A stretch of DNA of 64,000 nt from Niabella pedocola. Lineage in GTDB: Bacteria > Bacteroidota > Bacteroidia > Chitinophagales > Chitinophagaceae. The translations under genes were made by a program, and so were the position numbers. Shown in pieces: positions 35,244 through 44,200 of the stretch. Position 1 is the stretch's first letter, and each line of letters opens with the position of its first letter. The notes under the pieces are model-generated. The model saw only the letters and a list, made by a program, of their open reading frames with translations. It had not been told where the DNA came from and searched no databases. Location: positions 2,418,001 through 2,482,000 of the forward strand of contig NZ_JAJNEC010000005.1 in assembly GCF_021044425.1 (NCBI RefSeq). The letters run 5' to 3'.

Positions 35244-35690
35244 ATGAAAAAACAACATGTGATGATGGCTGCGGCTTTGGCAATAGTAGTGGCATGTAAT
35301 AACAATCCTTCCGCAGAAAGCACAACGACACCGCCAGCGGGCGATTCGCAAACACTTCCCTCCATGACACCGATTACAAATCCTGCAGATAGCGTAGTTG
35401 TTAATACGGCAAATGTAGACAGCAGTGGTACAGCGGCACCGGGGGTGGACAAAAACGAAAAAAAGTACACCAACGATAAGGGCGAAACCATTACTGCCGT
35501 TTACCACGATTCGGGAAATATGGGTGTGGCGGAGCTAACGATCAATGGGGAAACCATTAAGCTGATGAAGGGTGAAAAAGAAAAAGGCGCTACTACCTAT
35601 ACAAACGGCAAACTTACCTGGAAGGTAAAGACCGATGAGGCTACGTTGGAAAAGGATAACGTGGTAACCGTATATAAAGAAGCGAAATAA
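35244..35690 (+). CDS. small lipoprotein with MliC-like C-terminal domain (tentative)
   Basis: 148 residues from the ATG at 35244; a 72-residue upstream extension in the same frame overlaps the opposite promoter and is rejected. Lipobox AIVVACNNN (Cys17), then a Ser/Thr/Pro-rich linker (~residues 18-75) and a compact domain (GETITAVYHDSGNMGVAELT, NGETIKLMKG, TYTNGKLTWKVKTDEATL). The last part resembles the small beta-sheet of MliC-type lysozyme-inhibitor proteins, but the match is by eye and lacks decisive residues. It is a periplasmic or surface lipoprotein. Confidence 0.7.
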   Translation: MKKQHVMMAAALAIVVACNNNPSAESTTTPPAGDSQTLPSMTPITNPADSVVVNTANVDSSGTAAPGVDKNEKKYTNDKGETITAVYHDSGNMGVAELTINGETIKLMKGEKEKGATTYTNGKLTWKVKTDEATLEKDNVVTVYKEAK

Positions 35691-35978
35691 GGAGCTAAAT
35701 CAATAACATTACGGGGGATGTGTGCCTAAGCCTTCCTGGTACCGGGTGGTGTTTTAAGGGAACTTCGTACGTATTACAACAGGGCCGCAAGGAGCCATAT
35801 GTACGCAAAAGGATTCCGGCCCGGTTTTTAAAATGCGCCGGATTTTTTTGATACCGGTTAACGCACCATAACCAGGGCGTTTTAGGGCATTCAGGCTTTT
35901 TATTTTTTTTAGCAACCGGGCATTGGAAAAATGCCGGTAACGATCTATTTTAGCGGATAACAGCCTACTGCTGCAACA

Positions 35979-37145
35979 ATGAATATGGGAAAAACACAAA
36001 CACACATACTAGAAGCGGCTGCATTTTTTACCAACAACGACACCGTACCCGGTTTCCGGAAACTGATGGACCTGGCCATGGATACACAGGATATGGCGAT
36101 TTACCGGGAGGCCATCGCGCTTACTGACTGGAACGAGCAACAGGATGGGGCGCAGGAACTGTTTATACAGAAATGCCGCCAGTTGCTGGATACGATCAGC
36201 CGGATCCCCATAACCGAGTACGAAGCGGCCGAGCCGGTAGTGGAGGCAACGGAGATCCGGAAAAATTACGGCCGAGGAACCTTTGCGCTGGGGCCCGTTT
36301 CATTGAGTATCCGGAAAGGAGCGGTATACGGGCTGGTAGGAGAGAACGGAAACGGAAAGACCACCTTATTGCGGATCCTGGCAAAGGACCTTGCCTGCAA
36401 CAGCGGCAGCCTCCGGTTTCATTTCCGGCACCCGGCCGGGAGTGCTTATGACCTGCGTACCAAACTGGTGTATATACCACAGCGTACCCAACGCTGGTAT
36501 GGAAGCCTTAAAGACAATCTTAAACTGGTATTAACGGCTTATGGGGTGCCGGCTTCAGAAAATGAAACAAGGGTGCTGATGATGATCGCACGGCTGGGTT
36601 TGTGGAAATATCGCCACCTTAAATGGAATGAACTGTCCTCGGGGTATAAAATGCGCTTTGAGCTGGCCCGCACCTTGCTGCGAAAGCCCGAGCTGCTGTT
36701 GCTGGATGAACCACTGGCCAACCTGGACATTGTAGCCCAGCAGGTGATCCTGGAAGATCTTAGATCCATAGCCAACTCTGTTAGTCATCCCATTGCACTG
36801 ATCCTTAGCTCCCAGCAATTGTACGAGGTGGAAAAAGTATCGAACCGGGTGATTTTTCTGCGCAATGGTGTGCCGGTGGAGACCCAAGGCCCCGAAACCG
36901 GAGCTGACCCGGCAGATGCCGCACTGGTTGTGGAAATGGATTGCAACAGCCCCAGGGCCACCTTGCAGGCGGTACTGGAAACCTTGCCGCTGGACCGGCT
37001 GCATTATAATGGCGGTGTGTACATCGCTTATTTTAAACCCGGAACCTCTTTTTTGAGCGTGCTGGAGACATTGGGAAAAAGCCAGTGCCAGCTGGTTTAC
37101 ATCCGCGATATTTCTTCTTCTACCCGCCGGCTTTTTATGTCCTGA
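35979..37145 (+). CDS. ABC transporter ATP-binding protein with ~85-residue N-terminal extension
   Basis: 388 residues. The first ~85 form a helical region unrelated to the ABC fold (LEAAAFFTNNDTVPGFRKLM, WNEQQDGAQELFIQKC). The ATPase follows: Walker A GENGNGKTT at 121-129, signature LSSGYKMRFELA, Walker B LLLLDEPLANLD, and a switch region LILSSQQLYEVEKV with Gln in place of the usual His. A C-terminal ~80-residue domain ends the protein. The next gene, 34 bp downstream, encodes a large membrane protein, so the two form an export-type or gliding/exopolysaccharide-type ABC system of unknown cargo. Confidence 0.85.
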   Translation: MNMGKTQTHILEAAAFFTNNDTVPGFRKLMDLAMDTQDMAIYREAIALTDWNEQQDGAQELFIQKCRQLLDTISRIPITEYEAAEPVVEATEIRKNYGRGTFALGPVSLSIRKGAVYGLVGENGNGKTTLLRILAKDLACNSGSLRFHFRHPAGSAYDLRTKLVYIPQRTQRWYGSLKDNLKLVLTAYGVPASENETRVLMMIARLGLWKYRHLKWNELSSGYKMRFELARTLLRKPELLLLDEPLANLDIVAQQVILEDLRSIANSVSHPIALILSSQQLYEVEKVSNRVIFLRNGVPVETQGPETGADPADAALVVEMDCNSPRATLQAVLETLPLDRLHYNGGVYIAYFKPGTSFLSVLETLGKSQCQLVYIRDISSSTRRLFMS

Positions 37146-37179
37146 GCCGGAACAGCAATCCTGCGATAAAATACAACAA

Positions 37180-38919
37180 ATGAAAAATTTTATACAACGT
37201 GTGAATCATTATTTCCTGGAGCGTTATCCCCTGCTCTGGAATACAAGGCTATACTGGATGCTCATCAGTTGTGCCCTGGTGCACGGCTGTTTTTACCTGT
37301 TTGGGTACTATACATTCCGGAATACGGAATTATTTAAGCGGTACAATGCACCGGAGCTCTTTATCGAAAACGGGGCATTGCTTTTAAGCATCGTTATTTC
37401 TGTATTAATACTGGTGGTTTGGTTGCTGGTATTGTTCCGCAACAATGTGTTCAAGAATTTTTACCCTACCCGGAAAAGACATTTGTTTGGAAGTTTTTTT
37501 ATCTACTTCCTGGTGTTTGCTGTTGCCACCACGTTCTACATTTCTTACATTGCAGGATACAAACAATTTGTAGCGCAGCATTACCCGACCTCCTGGTTAA
37601 AAACAAAGCGGGAACAGGCCAACCTGGCCGCGGCCTTCCTTCCTTTTAGCATGGATGCCTACACCATTAACAATAAGCGGTATCCTGCTCCTTTTGATAC
37701 GCTTTACTGCGAAACGGATGAGCGGAACATCGACTTTTCGAAACCCTATCTTACACGTGATAAGGATGAATACCAGTTTTACTCAATTGGGAAAAAAGTG
37801 ATCCGGCAGCTGGATGCGGCGCCAGCGGATGAACGTGAGATCAACCGGGAACTACTGGCGGATAGCCTGCTGACCATATATTACAAGGACGCGGTAGCGG
37901 ATGTTTCGGGCCTGGTAAATACGGTACCGTCTTTTTACAACTATAGCCGGCGGCATTTTGGCGGGGATATTACCCGTTACCCGGGTGAAGAAGCGCCTGC
38001 CTACGATGAAGAAGGTCGTTGGAGGGATATTAATAAAAACGTATATGATTTGTTGCAAAGAAACCGCCCGGAAGAAATTAAAAAACTATTGAGCGGTTTC
38101 CTGGAATTTTCCAGGGTATTTAAGATCAGCACCAACCTTACCGCCAGTAGATGGTTTGAGCTGATGTATCATCCGCAGGATTTTAAAGTCACTTATTTTA
38201 TCAGCAATTCCAGCGTGGAGGCGTTCTCCCCGAACCCGTCGGATACCGCGGTGGCCACCGCAGTTGCTGTTGATGCAGCCACAGCGGTGGCAGGCGGGGA
38301 CAGCGATCCGTATTATATAAAGCATAAAATTAACTACTGCTTTGATGCATATGATCTGAGCCGGTTGTTTACGGGAATTGAACGGGTGCTTGATTTTTCG
38401 GTATTTGATTTGATTATATATGTGGCCATTTGGGTGGCTTTTGCGCTGGCCTGCATTCTTTTTGCTTTCCGCATCACCAATCTGCGCCTGCTGTTGTTTT
38501 CGGGTATTACGGCTGCTGTGATCGGCATCCTCATTGCGCTGATCATTTTAATGCTGGGACTGGCCAATGGCCGGGAGGGAGAAAAAACAATTGCGTACCT
38601 GGTGTTTGTGGTGGGCACGATGATCCTGTTGGGCAGTGTACCCATATTCCGGCTCCGAAGAAAATCCATACAGGGGATCCTGATCAACATATCCCTGGTG
38701 GGCATTGTTCCTTATTTCCTGCTGATCCTGCTGATCATTTCATTACACCAGCGGGATTATTACCACAGCATGTCTGCGAACGGGTACAGCGGATCTCGGG
38801 ATACTATTTTAGAAGTATTGGGCGTATACTGGAACTATGTGCTGCTGGCACTGGGATTTCTTTTTATGATGGTGTATACGGCGGTAATCCGGAGGTGGCG
38901 GGCCTTGCCGGAGTGGTAG
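37180..38919 (+). CDS. membrane protein, partner of the preceding ABC ATPase
   Basis: 579 residues: three N-terminal membrane spans (about residues 27-45, 66-85, 106-125), a ~230-residue soluble region rich in Tyr/Asp with a short Ala/Val run (TAVATAVAVDAATAVAGG) and five or six C-terminal spans (from VFDLIIYVAIWVAFALACIL onward). This is not a standard ABC permease signature, but size, topology and tight linkage to the ATPase gene suggest it is the permease-like subunit. The soluble region may face the periplasm. No family is recognised with confidence. Confidence 0.7.
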   Translation: MKNFIQRVNHYFLERYPLLWNTRLYWMLISCALVHGCFYLFGYYTFRNTELFKRYNAPELFIENGALLLSIVISVLILVVWLLVLFRNNVFKNFYPTRKRHLFGSFFIYFLVFAVATTFYISYIAGYKQFVAQHYPTSWLKTKREQANLAAAFLPFSMDAYTINNKRYPAPFDTLYCETDERNIDFSKPYLTRDKDEYQFYSIGKKVIRQLDAAPADEREINRELLADSLLTIYYKDAVADVSGLVNTVPSFYNYSRRHFGGDITRYPGEEAPAYDEEGRWRDINKNVYDLLQRNRPEEIKKLLSGFLEFSRVFKISTNLTASRWFELMYHPQDFKVTYFISNSSVEAFSPNPSDTAVATAVAVDAATAVAGGDSDPYYIKHKINYCFDAYDLSRLFTGIERVLDFSVFDLIIYVAIWVAFALACILFAFRITNLRLLLFSGITAAVIGILIALIILMLGLANGREGEKTIAYLVFVVGTMILLGSVPIFRLRRKSIQGILINISLVGIVPYFLLILLIISLHQRDYYHSMSANGYSGSRDTILEVLGVYWNYVLLALGFLFMMVYTAVIRRWRALPEW

Positions 38920-38928
38920 CGGTGGGCA

Positions 38929-38977
38929 TTCAGCCTTCAGCTTTTGGCCTTCAGCTTTTAGCATTTAGCTTTCAGCA
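38929..38977 (+). repeat. tandem array of seven 7-bp units (TTYAGCN)
   Basis: Directly after the membrane-protein gene: TTCAGCC, TTCAGCT, TTTGGCC, TTCAGCT, TTTAGCA, TTTAGCT, TTCAGCA with no break in period. Same repeat class as the arrays at 40.49-40.64 and 61.58-61.63 kb. Confidence 0.85.
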
Positions 38978-39044
38978 TTTTATCCGTTCCTGTTCCACCG
39001 GCGTGGCAAGTGATGATTAACATCTTTTTTAGGGTTTCCAAAAT

Positions 39045-39052
39045 TATATTTG
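39045..39052 (+). promoter_or_regulatory. promoter -7 box abutting the S41 protease start
   Basis: TATATTTG is an exact TAnnTTTG match; seven bases (GAAAAAA) separate it from the ATG at 39060, implying transcription starts at or next to the start codon. Confidence 0.55.
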
Positions 39053-39059
39053 GAAAAAA

Positions 39060-40493
39060 ATGGCCAAAACATCGCTGTTGCTGTTTTTAATCCTGATGAC
39101 CAGTTCTTTGTTGGGACAGCAGATACTTACAAAAAAATATACTCCTGAGCAATGTATCCGCATGATACAGGAAGCTGCCGATGCGCTCCGGTCTTTTCAG
39201 CCCGGCGTTTACCGATATCATACCCGCGAGGACTTTGACCGGTATCTGGATTCCATTAAGGCTACCGTACAGGCGCCATTGACCGAGCTGGAACTGTATC
39301 GGAAGCTTAAGCCATTGGTAAGCCGCATCGGATGCCTGCATACAGACCTTGTTACGGCTGTAAATTATAAGGGGCTCCTGAATAAAACGCCCAACCTGCT
39401 GCCCCTTCAGGTATACGGTACGGGAGAACGGGCATTTGTGGTAAAGAATTATACAACGAACAACGGAATTGTTGCGGGGGATGAAATCATGGCGATCAAT
39501 GGCCGGCCTATGCCGGATGTGCTGCGGCAGCTGCTTGCCGCAATACCTTCAGACGGGTACAATCAAACCATGAAATACCTGGCACTATACCACATGTTTC
39601 CATTGTGGTACCGGTCCATTATTGAAGTGGCGGATACTTTTACCGTAACTATTAAACATAACGGTATTCCTTCGGTTTATGTTCTTCCCGCAGCCCAGAA
39701 AAAAAATATAGAGCAGGATGGTTTTCTCCGGGAACTGCATTATCCCAGGCAGCTTGAATTTAATATAACCGGTAACACGGGTGTGCTTACCATACATACG
39801 TTTGCAAATTCACTGATACGGAAAGGGGATCAAAATTTTAAGGTGTTTATTGACAGAGCCTTTGCGGCATTAAACGCAAAAGGCATCCCGGATCTGATTG
39901 TTGACCTGCGTTACAATACCGGCGGATCAGATGCCAATGCTGCGTATTTTACCCGGTTCTTTTTTGACAAACCTTACCGGTACTGGTACCGGATAGAGGT
40001 AACGGAAAAGGTGGCGGGTAAGATCCGCGGACTGGCGGGCATCTGGTACCGGAAGCCGGTAAAAAAAGACAGTACCTGGCTGTGGCAGAAGGGCAAGCGG
40101 GTGCGGGATTTTGATTTTTATGAACAGCAATATCCATCTGAAAACGCGTATAAAGGAAACGTGTATGTACTGATCAATGGATTCTGTATGTCGTCCTGCG
40201 CAGATGTTGCCAGTGTATTAAGTTATAACAGGAAGGCTGTTTTTGTGGGGACGGAAACCGGTGGCGGGTTCCAGGGAAACAACAGTGGTATTATGCCGGG
40301 CATCAACCTCCGCCCTTCAAAAATGGTGCTCACTGTGCCGTTGCAGCAATACTTTACAGCGGTGGATCCGGAAATGAACGTTGGAAAGGGAACGCTGCCG
40401 GATCTACCGGTAATAATGACCATAGATGAACTGGCCAGGGGTATAGACAAACCGATGGAAGCAGCGATGGACCTGATCCGCAGCCGTCAGTGA
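39060..40493 (+). CDS. S41 family (C-terminal processing-type) peptidase
   Basis: 477 residues with a signal peptide (SLLLFLILMTSSLLGQ). It has a divergent PDZ-like region (GIVAGDEIMAINGRPM at ~140-155) and the S41 fold: VLTIHTFANS, LIVDLRYNTGGSDANA, and the catalytic serine region LINGFCMSSCADVASVL followed by ETGGGFQGNNSG. The expected catalytic lysine is not obvious at its usual place, so activity is not certain. Exported, probably periplasmic, serine protease of unknown target. Its last codons and TGA stop lie inside a heptamer repeat array. Confidence 0.82.
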   Translation: MAKTSLLLFLILMTSSLLGQQILTKKYTPEQCIRMIQEAADALRSFQPGVYRYHTREDFDRYLDSIKATVQAPLTELELYRKLKPLVSRIGCLHTDLVTAVNYKGLLNKTPNLLPLQVYGTGERAFVVKNYTTNNGIVAGDEIMAINGRPMPDVLRQLLAAIPSDGYNQTMKYLALYHMFPLWYRSIIEVADTFTVTIKHNGIPSVYVLPAAQKKNIEQDGFLRELHYPRQLEFNITGNTGVLTIHTFANSLIRKGDQNFKVFIDRAFAALNAKGIPDLIVDLRYNTGGSDANAAYFTRFFFDKPYRYWYRIEVTEKVAGKIRGLAGIWYRKPVKKDSTWLWQKGKRVRDFDFYEQQYPSENAYKGNVYVLINGFCMSSCADVASVLSYNRKAVFVGTETGGGFQGNNSGIMPGINLRPSKMVLTVPLQQYFTAVDPEMNVGKGTLPDLPVIMTIDELARGIDKPMEAAMDLIRSRQ

Positions 40494-40556
40494 TTAGCTA
40501 CCAGTTACCAGCTGTCAGCTTTCAGATGTCAGACGTCAGCGATCAGCTTTCAGACA
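40487..40556 (+). repeat. tandem array of ten 7-bp units (TCAGNNN) including the S41 stop codon
   Basis: TCAGTGA (containing the Gln codon and TGA stop), TTAGCTA, CCAGTTA, CCAGCTG, TCAGCTT, TCAGATG, TCAGACG, TCAGCGA, TCAGCTT, TCAGACA, unbroken at 7-bp period. It faces the inverted array at 40573-40635 across a 16-bp spacer. Confidence 0.85.
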
Positions 40557-40572
40557 GGTCTTTGACAGAAGG

Positions 40573-40635
40573 CACTGGCTGCTGAGCGCTGATAGCTGAA
40601 GGCTGAAGCCTGAATGCCGATAGCTATCCGCTAAT
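40573..40635 (-). repeat. inverted array of nine 7-bp units including the amidohydrolase stop codon
   Basis: On the minus strand the units are ATTAGCG (containing the TAG stop of the amidohydrolase), GATAGCT, ATCGGCA, TTCAGGC, TTCAGCC, TTCAGCT, ATCAGCG, CTCAGCA, GCCAGTG. Together with 40487-40556 it forms a large imperfect inverted repeat between the two convergent genes. No conventional terminator is present in this gap. Confidence 0.85.
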
Positions 40636-43600
40636 CCGTATCCATTTCCTGCGTGCCGCCGCCGTCCTGCCAGTTAAAGGCTTCACTTCTTCTTCCCAGC
40701 TCCCAGTAAAACCGGCTTCGCGGATGGTTGTAGTTACCGATCTCATTCATGGTTCCGGTATCATATAAGCGTCCGTTTACCATTACATATTTTATCGATT
40801 CGGTATTGCGGATATTTTCCAGCGGGTTGGCATCCATGATCACCAGGTCGGCCAGTTTTCCTGCCTGCAGCGATCCGATCCAATCATCCAGGCCAAGGCT
40901 CCGGGCGGAGTTAATGGTTGCCGTTTGCAGCGCCTGCAGCGGGGTCATACCACCCTGGGCCATCATCCATATTTCCCAATGCGCACCAATACCCTGGATT
41001 TGCCCGTGAGCGCCCATATTAACAGTTACACCGGCGTCGTTGAGCTTCTTAACACTTTTGGAGGTAAGGATATGCCCGTTCTCATATTCTTCTTCCGGCA
41101 GCATGGTGCGGTGCCGGCTGCGCTGATCAATAACCGCGCGGGGTGTGTATTTGAGCAGTTTTTCATTTTCCCATACAGGGGTATGCTGGTACCAGTAATA
41201 CTCACCGGAAACAGAACCATAGTTTACGATCAACGTGGGTGTGTATGCGGTGCCGGCGCGTTTCCACAACTGGATCACATCATCCTGTAATACGGCAATG
41301 GGAAGGTTGTGCTCAATGGTGGTATGCCCATCGTTGATCATGGCCATATTGTGGTAGAAGAAGGAACCACCCTCCGGTACCACCAGTACCCCCAGTTCTT
41401 TTGCCGCCGCAATAATTTGCTGGTTTTGCTCCCGGCGGGGCTGGTTATAGCTTTTTACAGAAAATGCCCCAAAGGCCTTTGTTCTGCGAATGGCACTGCG
41501 GGCATCATCCAGCGAATTGATCACGGCCTTAAAGCTTCCGTCGGCACCATACAATACCGTTCCGGTACTAAACACCCGTGGCCCCACCATTTTGCCGGCT
41601 TTTTGCATTTCGCTTTGGGCAAATACCAGCTCGCTGTTGGCAGAGGGGTCGTGCATGGTGGTTACGCCAAAGGCAAGGTTGGTATAATAGGGCCAGTGCT
41701 TTTGTGGCGTAATGCCGCTGCGGAAATGATTTCCATGAGCATGGGCATCTACAAAACCGGGCAGGATGGTTTTGCCGGCACAATCAATGACTTTTGCGCC
41801 CGCAGGAATGGTTACTTCGTTACCGGCACCCACGGCTTTTAATAAATTGCCTTCCACCAGTACGGTTCCTTTTTCAATAATGGCGTTGCCATTCATGGTA
41901 ATGATGCGCGCGTTGGTAAAAGCAATCAGCCCTTTAGGTTTATCGGTAGTATAGGAAACCCCCACTGCAATGCCTTTTGCCACCGCCGGCACGGTGCTGG
42001 TATCTTTTTCATTCAGGAATTTAAAATACTGTTGTAGCGGAATGGTAAAATATTCATTGCCCAGGTTATAATGCAGCTCCCGGCTATTGGCATTCCAGTG
42101 CAGGTTGTACCCGGCATCTTTGGCTACCAGCTGTACCGGCACGGTATTGGAACCACCGGCAATTTCCAGTGTTTTTCCTGTTTTGGGAAAAGCGGCGATA
42201 TACACTTTATGCAGGTCTACAAAGGCCAGCCAGTTGCCATCCGGCGACAGGATATACTGGCTGCCGTAGTTGCTGGTAGCTGCTGTTTTTTCTTCGGTAC
42301 CATCTTTTTTACAGGTAACCAGGTTCTTGCCTCTTTGAAAATAGATATGGTCCCCGGTGGCATCAAAGTAAGGCGCACTGCCGCTTTCAACAATGCGTAC
42401 CGGCTGTGTGGCACCGGCTGCATCTACGGTATAGATACCGGTGTTGGTATTAAAGGCGTTGCCCAGTACATTATCCCCGCCTTCTTTGGTATATATAATG
42501 GTCTTTGCATCGGGACTAAAAGCGGGCGCTGAGTAAATGCCTTTTTCAATATTCAGTTTGCGAGAGCTACCTTTTGTAAGATCCATGATATAAATGCTTC
42601 CCATGGAGCTGTCGTTCCAGCTGATATAGGTGAGCCAGCGGCCGTCTTTTGAAAAAGCAGGCTGATCTTCGATATCATCCGATTTGGTGAGACGGGTGGC
42701 CTTGCCGCCGGGCAGGTCCTGTTTCCACAATGATCCCAGTGCATTGTACACAATAAATTTACCATTGGGGGCTGTAACCAGGTTCCGGAGCACATGGGTG
42801 GAGTCCTGGTCTTTATTGAGGTTTTGTTTGATGCGAACGGCGTCTGTAACTTTTTGTGTCACATTGCAGGTAAACGGTATTTCAGTGGCGGTATTGCTAC
42901 CGCTTACCGGTACCCGGTTCAGCTTGCCGTTGGCCCAGATCACAATTTCTTTTCCATCCGGCATCCATGCAAAACCGGTGTATACACCAAAGATGGCCCA
43001 GGCTTCCTGCTGATCCTTGCTGAGCTTGTCATAAACCGGCCATTCCTCGCCGGTGCTGATGTTACGCAGGTACAATACGGTTCTGGTGCGTACCCTTCTG
43101 ACAAAGGCCAGTGTTTTGCCGTCGGGTGATACCTGGGGGCGGAAGGCGCTGCCACCACCACCGGTGATGGTTTCCGTTTCGCCTTTTTCGCGGTCATAGC
43201 GGTTGATCACATAGATCTGGTTGTTGGGGTCTTTATTGTATTGAAAATAACCGCCGGGATACATGTCCTCACTATAATAGATATAGCGCCCGTCCGGCGA
43301 AACCGAGGGCTCATTCACATCCTGCTGGTCGTTCTTGCGTTTGGTGAGCTGGATGCCATCGCCGCCGTTGATGTGGTACATCCATATTTCTCCGGCTCCC
43401 AGCGAGCGGCCTGCTGTAAAATGCTTGCGGGCGATCAGGTAATTGCCTTCCGGCGACCATACGGCATTGTTCAGCAGCCGGAAATTTTCCTTGGTCACCT
43501 GCCGGACATTGCGGCCGTCGCGGTCCATTACCCAGATATTGTCGCCTCCGCCCGCATCAGACGTAAAAAGAATCTTTTTGCCATCGGGGCTAAAACGCGG

Positions 43601-43888
43601 CTGTACTTCGTAGGCAAGTCCCTGACGAAGCACCCGGGCCGTTCCGCCTTTTATGGGCATGCTGTAAATATCGCCCAGCAGGTCAAATACGATCTCATCT
43701 CCTTTGGGAGATACATCCAGGTTCATCCAGGTACCTTCGCTTACAGAAAAAGATACCTCCTTATAGGATTGTCCGGGAGGATTGTTTACGTCCCATTTGG
43801 CAGAAGCCGGCTTTGTGGAATCTTTTTTGGGCTGGGCTGCAATGGCGGAGCCGATAAAACAAAGACCGATAAAAAGTAAAGACCGCAT
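40631..43888 (-). CDS. amidohydrolase with N-terminal TolB-like propeller
   Basis: 1085 residues with a signal peptide (SLLFIGLCFIGSAIAAQ). Residues ~60-650 form PD40/TolB-type propeller blades (repeated SPDGKxIxF text such as FSPDGKKILFTSDAGG, VSPDGRYIYYSED, SPDGNWLAFVD). The C-terminal ~430 residues are a metal-dependent amidohydrolase domain (IDCAGKTILPGFVDAHAHGN with the HxH metal site, TTIEHNL, GVTVNMGAHGQ, GKLADLVIMDANPL). Such fusions in Bacteroidota are exported hydrolases of imidazolone-propionase or dipeptidase type; the substrate is unknown. Single gene. Confidence 0.9.
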   Translation of the reverse strand: MRSLLFIGLCFIGSAIAAQPKKDSTKPASAKWDVNNPPGQSYKEVSFSVSEGTWMNLDVSPKGDEIVFDLLGDIYSMPIKGGTARVLRQGLAYEVQPRFSPDGKKILFTSDAGGGDNIWVMDRDGRNVRQVTKENFRLLNNAVWSPEGNYLIARKHFTAGRSLGAGEIWMYHINGGDGIQLTKRKNDQQDVNEPSVSPDGRYIYYSEDMYPGGYFQYNKDPNNQIYVINRYDREKGETETITGGGGSAFRPQVSPDGKTLAFVRRVRTRTVLYLRNISTGEEWPVYDKLSKDQQEAWAIFGVYTGFAWMPDGKEIVIWANGKLNRVPVSGSNTATEIPFTCNVTQKVTDAVRIKQNLNKDQDSTHVLRNLVTAPNGKFIVYNALGSLWKQDLPGGKATRLTKSDDIEDQPAFSKDGRWLTYISWNDSSMGSIYIMDLTKGSSRKLNIEKGIYSAPAFSPDAKTIIYTKEGGDNVLGNAFNTNTGIYTVDAAGATQPVRIVESGSAPYFDATGDHIYFQRGKNLVTCKKDGTEEKTAATSNYGSQYILSPDGNWLAFVDLHKVYIAAFPKTGKTLEIAGGSNTVPVQLVAKDAGYNLHWNANSRELHYNLGNEYFTIPLQQYFKFLNEKDTSTVPAVAKGIAVGVSYTTDKPKGLIAFTNARIITMNGNAIIEKGTVLVEGNLLKAVGAGNEVTIPAGAKVIDCAGKTILPGFVDAHAHGNHFRSGITPQKHWPYYTNLAFGVTTMHDPSANSELVFAQSEMQKAGKMVGPRVFSTGTVLYGADGSFKAVINSLDDARSAIRRTKAFGAFSVKSYNQPRREQNQQIIAAAKELGVLVVPEGGSFFYHNMAMINDGHTTIEHNLPIAVLQDDVIQLWKRAGTAYTPTLIVNYGSVSGEYYWYQHTPVWENEKLLKYTPRAVIDQRSRHRTMLPEEEYENGHILTSKSVKKLNDAGVTVNMGAHGQIQGIGAHWEIWMMAQGGMTPLQALQTATINSARSLGLDDWIGSLQAGKLADLVIMDANPLENIRNTESIKYVMVNGRLYDTGTMNEIGNYNHPRSRFYWELGRRSEAFNWQDGGGTQEMDTD

Positions 43889-44200
43889 GTATTGGAATAT
43901 TTATAAAACAGAAAGAATGTATAAACGCCGAAAGTAGCAAATTCACCGCAAACTTAGATTGTTGTTATGGGTGGCCGCTTTTGGGTAGTGGGCAAACTGT
44001 GGTAACGATTTTCCATTGCGGATGCCTGTATGCTGTTGCGGCTGCAATGGTCACCGCGCCCGCTGCACAAAAGCTGAAGGGCTGCGCCGCTTAGGCGCAA
44101 ATCCTTTGCCGGCCCGGCCGTGCAGCCCTGCGCAAAGATTGAAGCCGGGCGGCGGACTGCAGCTGACGGATGTAACACCGCCGGGAGCCCCGGAAAAAAA
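43889..44200. other. 312-bp gap with GC-rich structured segment
   Basis: The part near the amidohydrolase start is ordinary AT-rich promoter DNA. From ~44010 to 44195 it becomes distinctly GC-rich with pairing potential: AGGGCTGC (~44079) and GCAGCCCT (~44121) bracket a GC-rich hairpin, and GCGCAAATCCTTTGCCGG-like text recurs as GCGCAAAGATTGAAGCCGG. A 74-codon minus-strand frame here lacks family features. It may be a structured RNA or a dispersed repeat. Confidence 0.45.

Noticed and set aside
40487..40635. Repeat arrays considered as CRISPR
   Set aside because: Units are 7 bp without spacers, and no cas genes are present.
43954..44178. 74-codon minus-strand frame in the GC-rich gap
   Set aside because: Composition follows the GC-rich structure rather than a protein pattern; better explained as a structured or repeat element.
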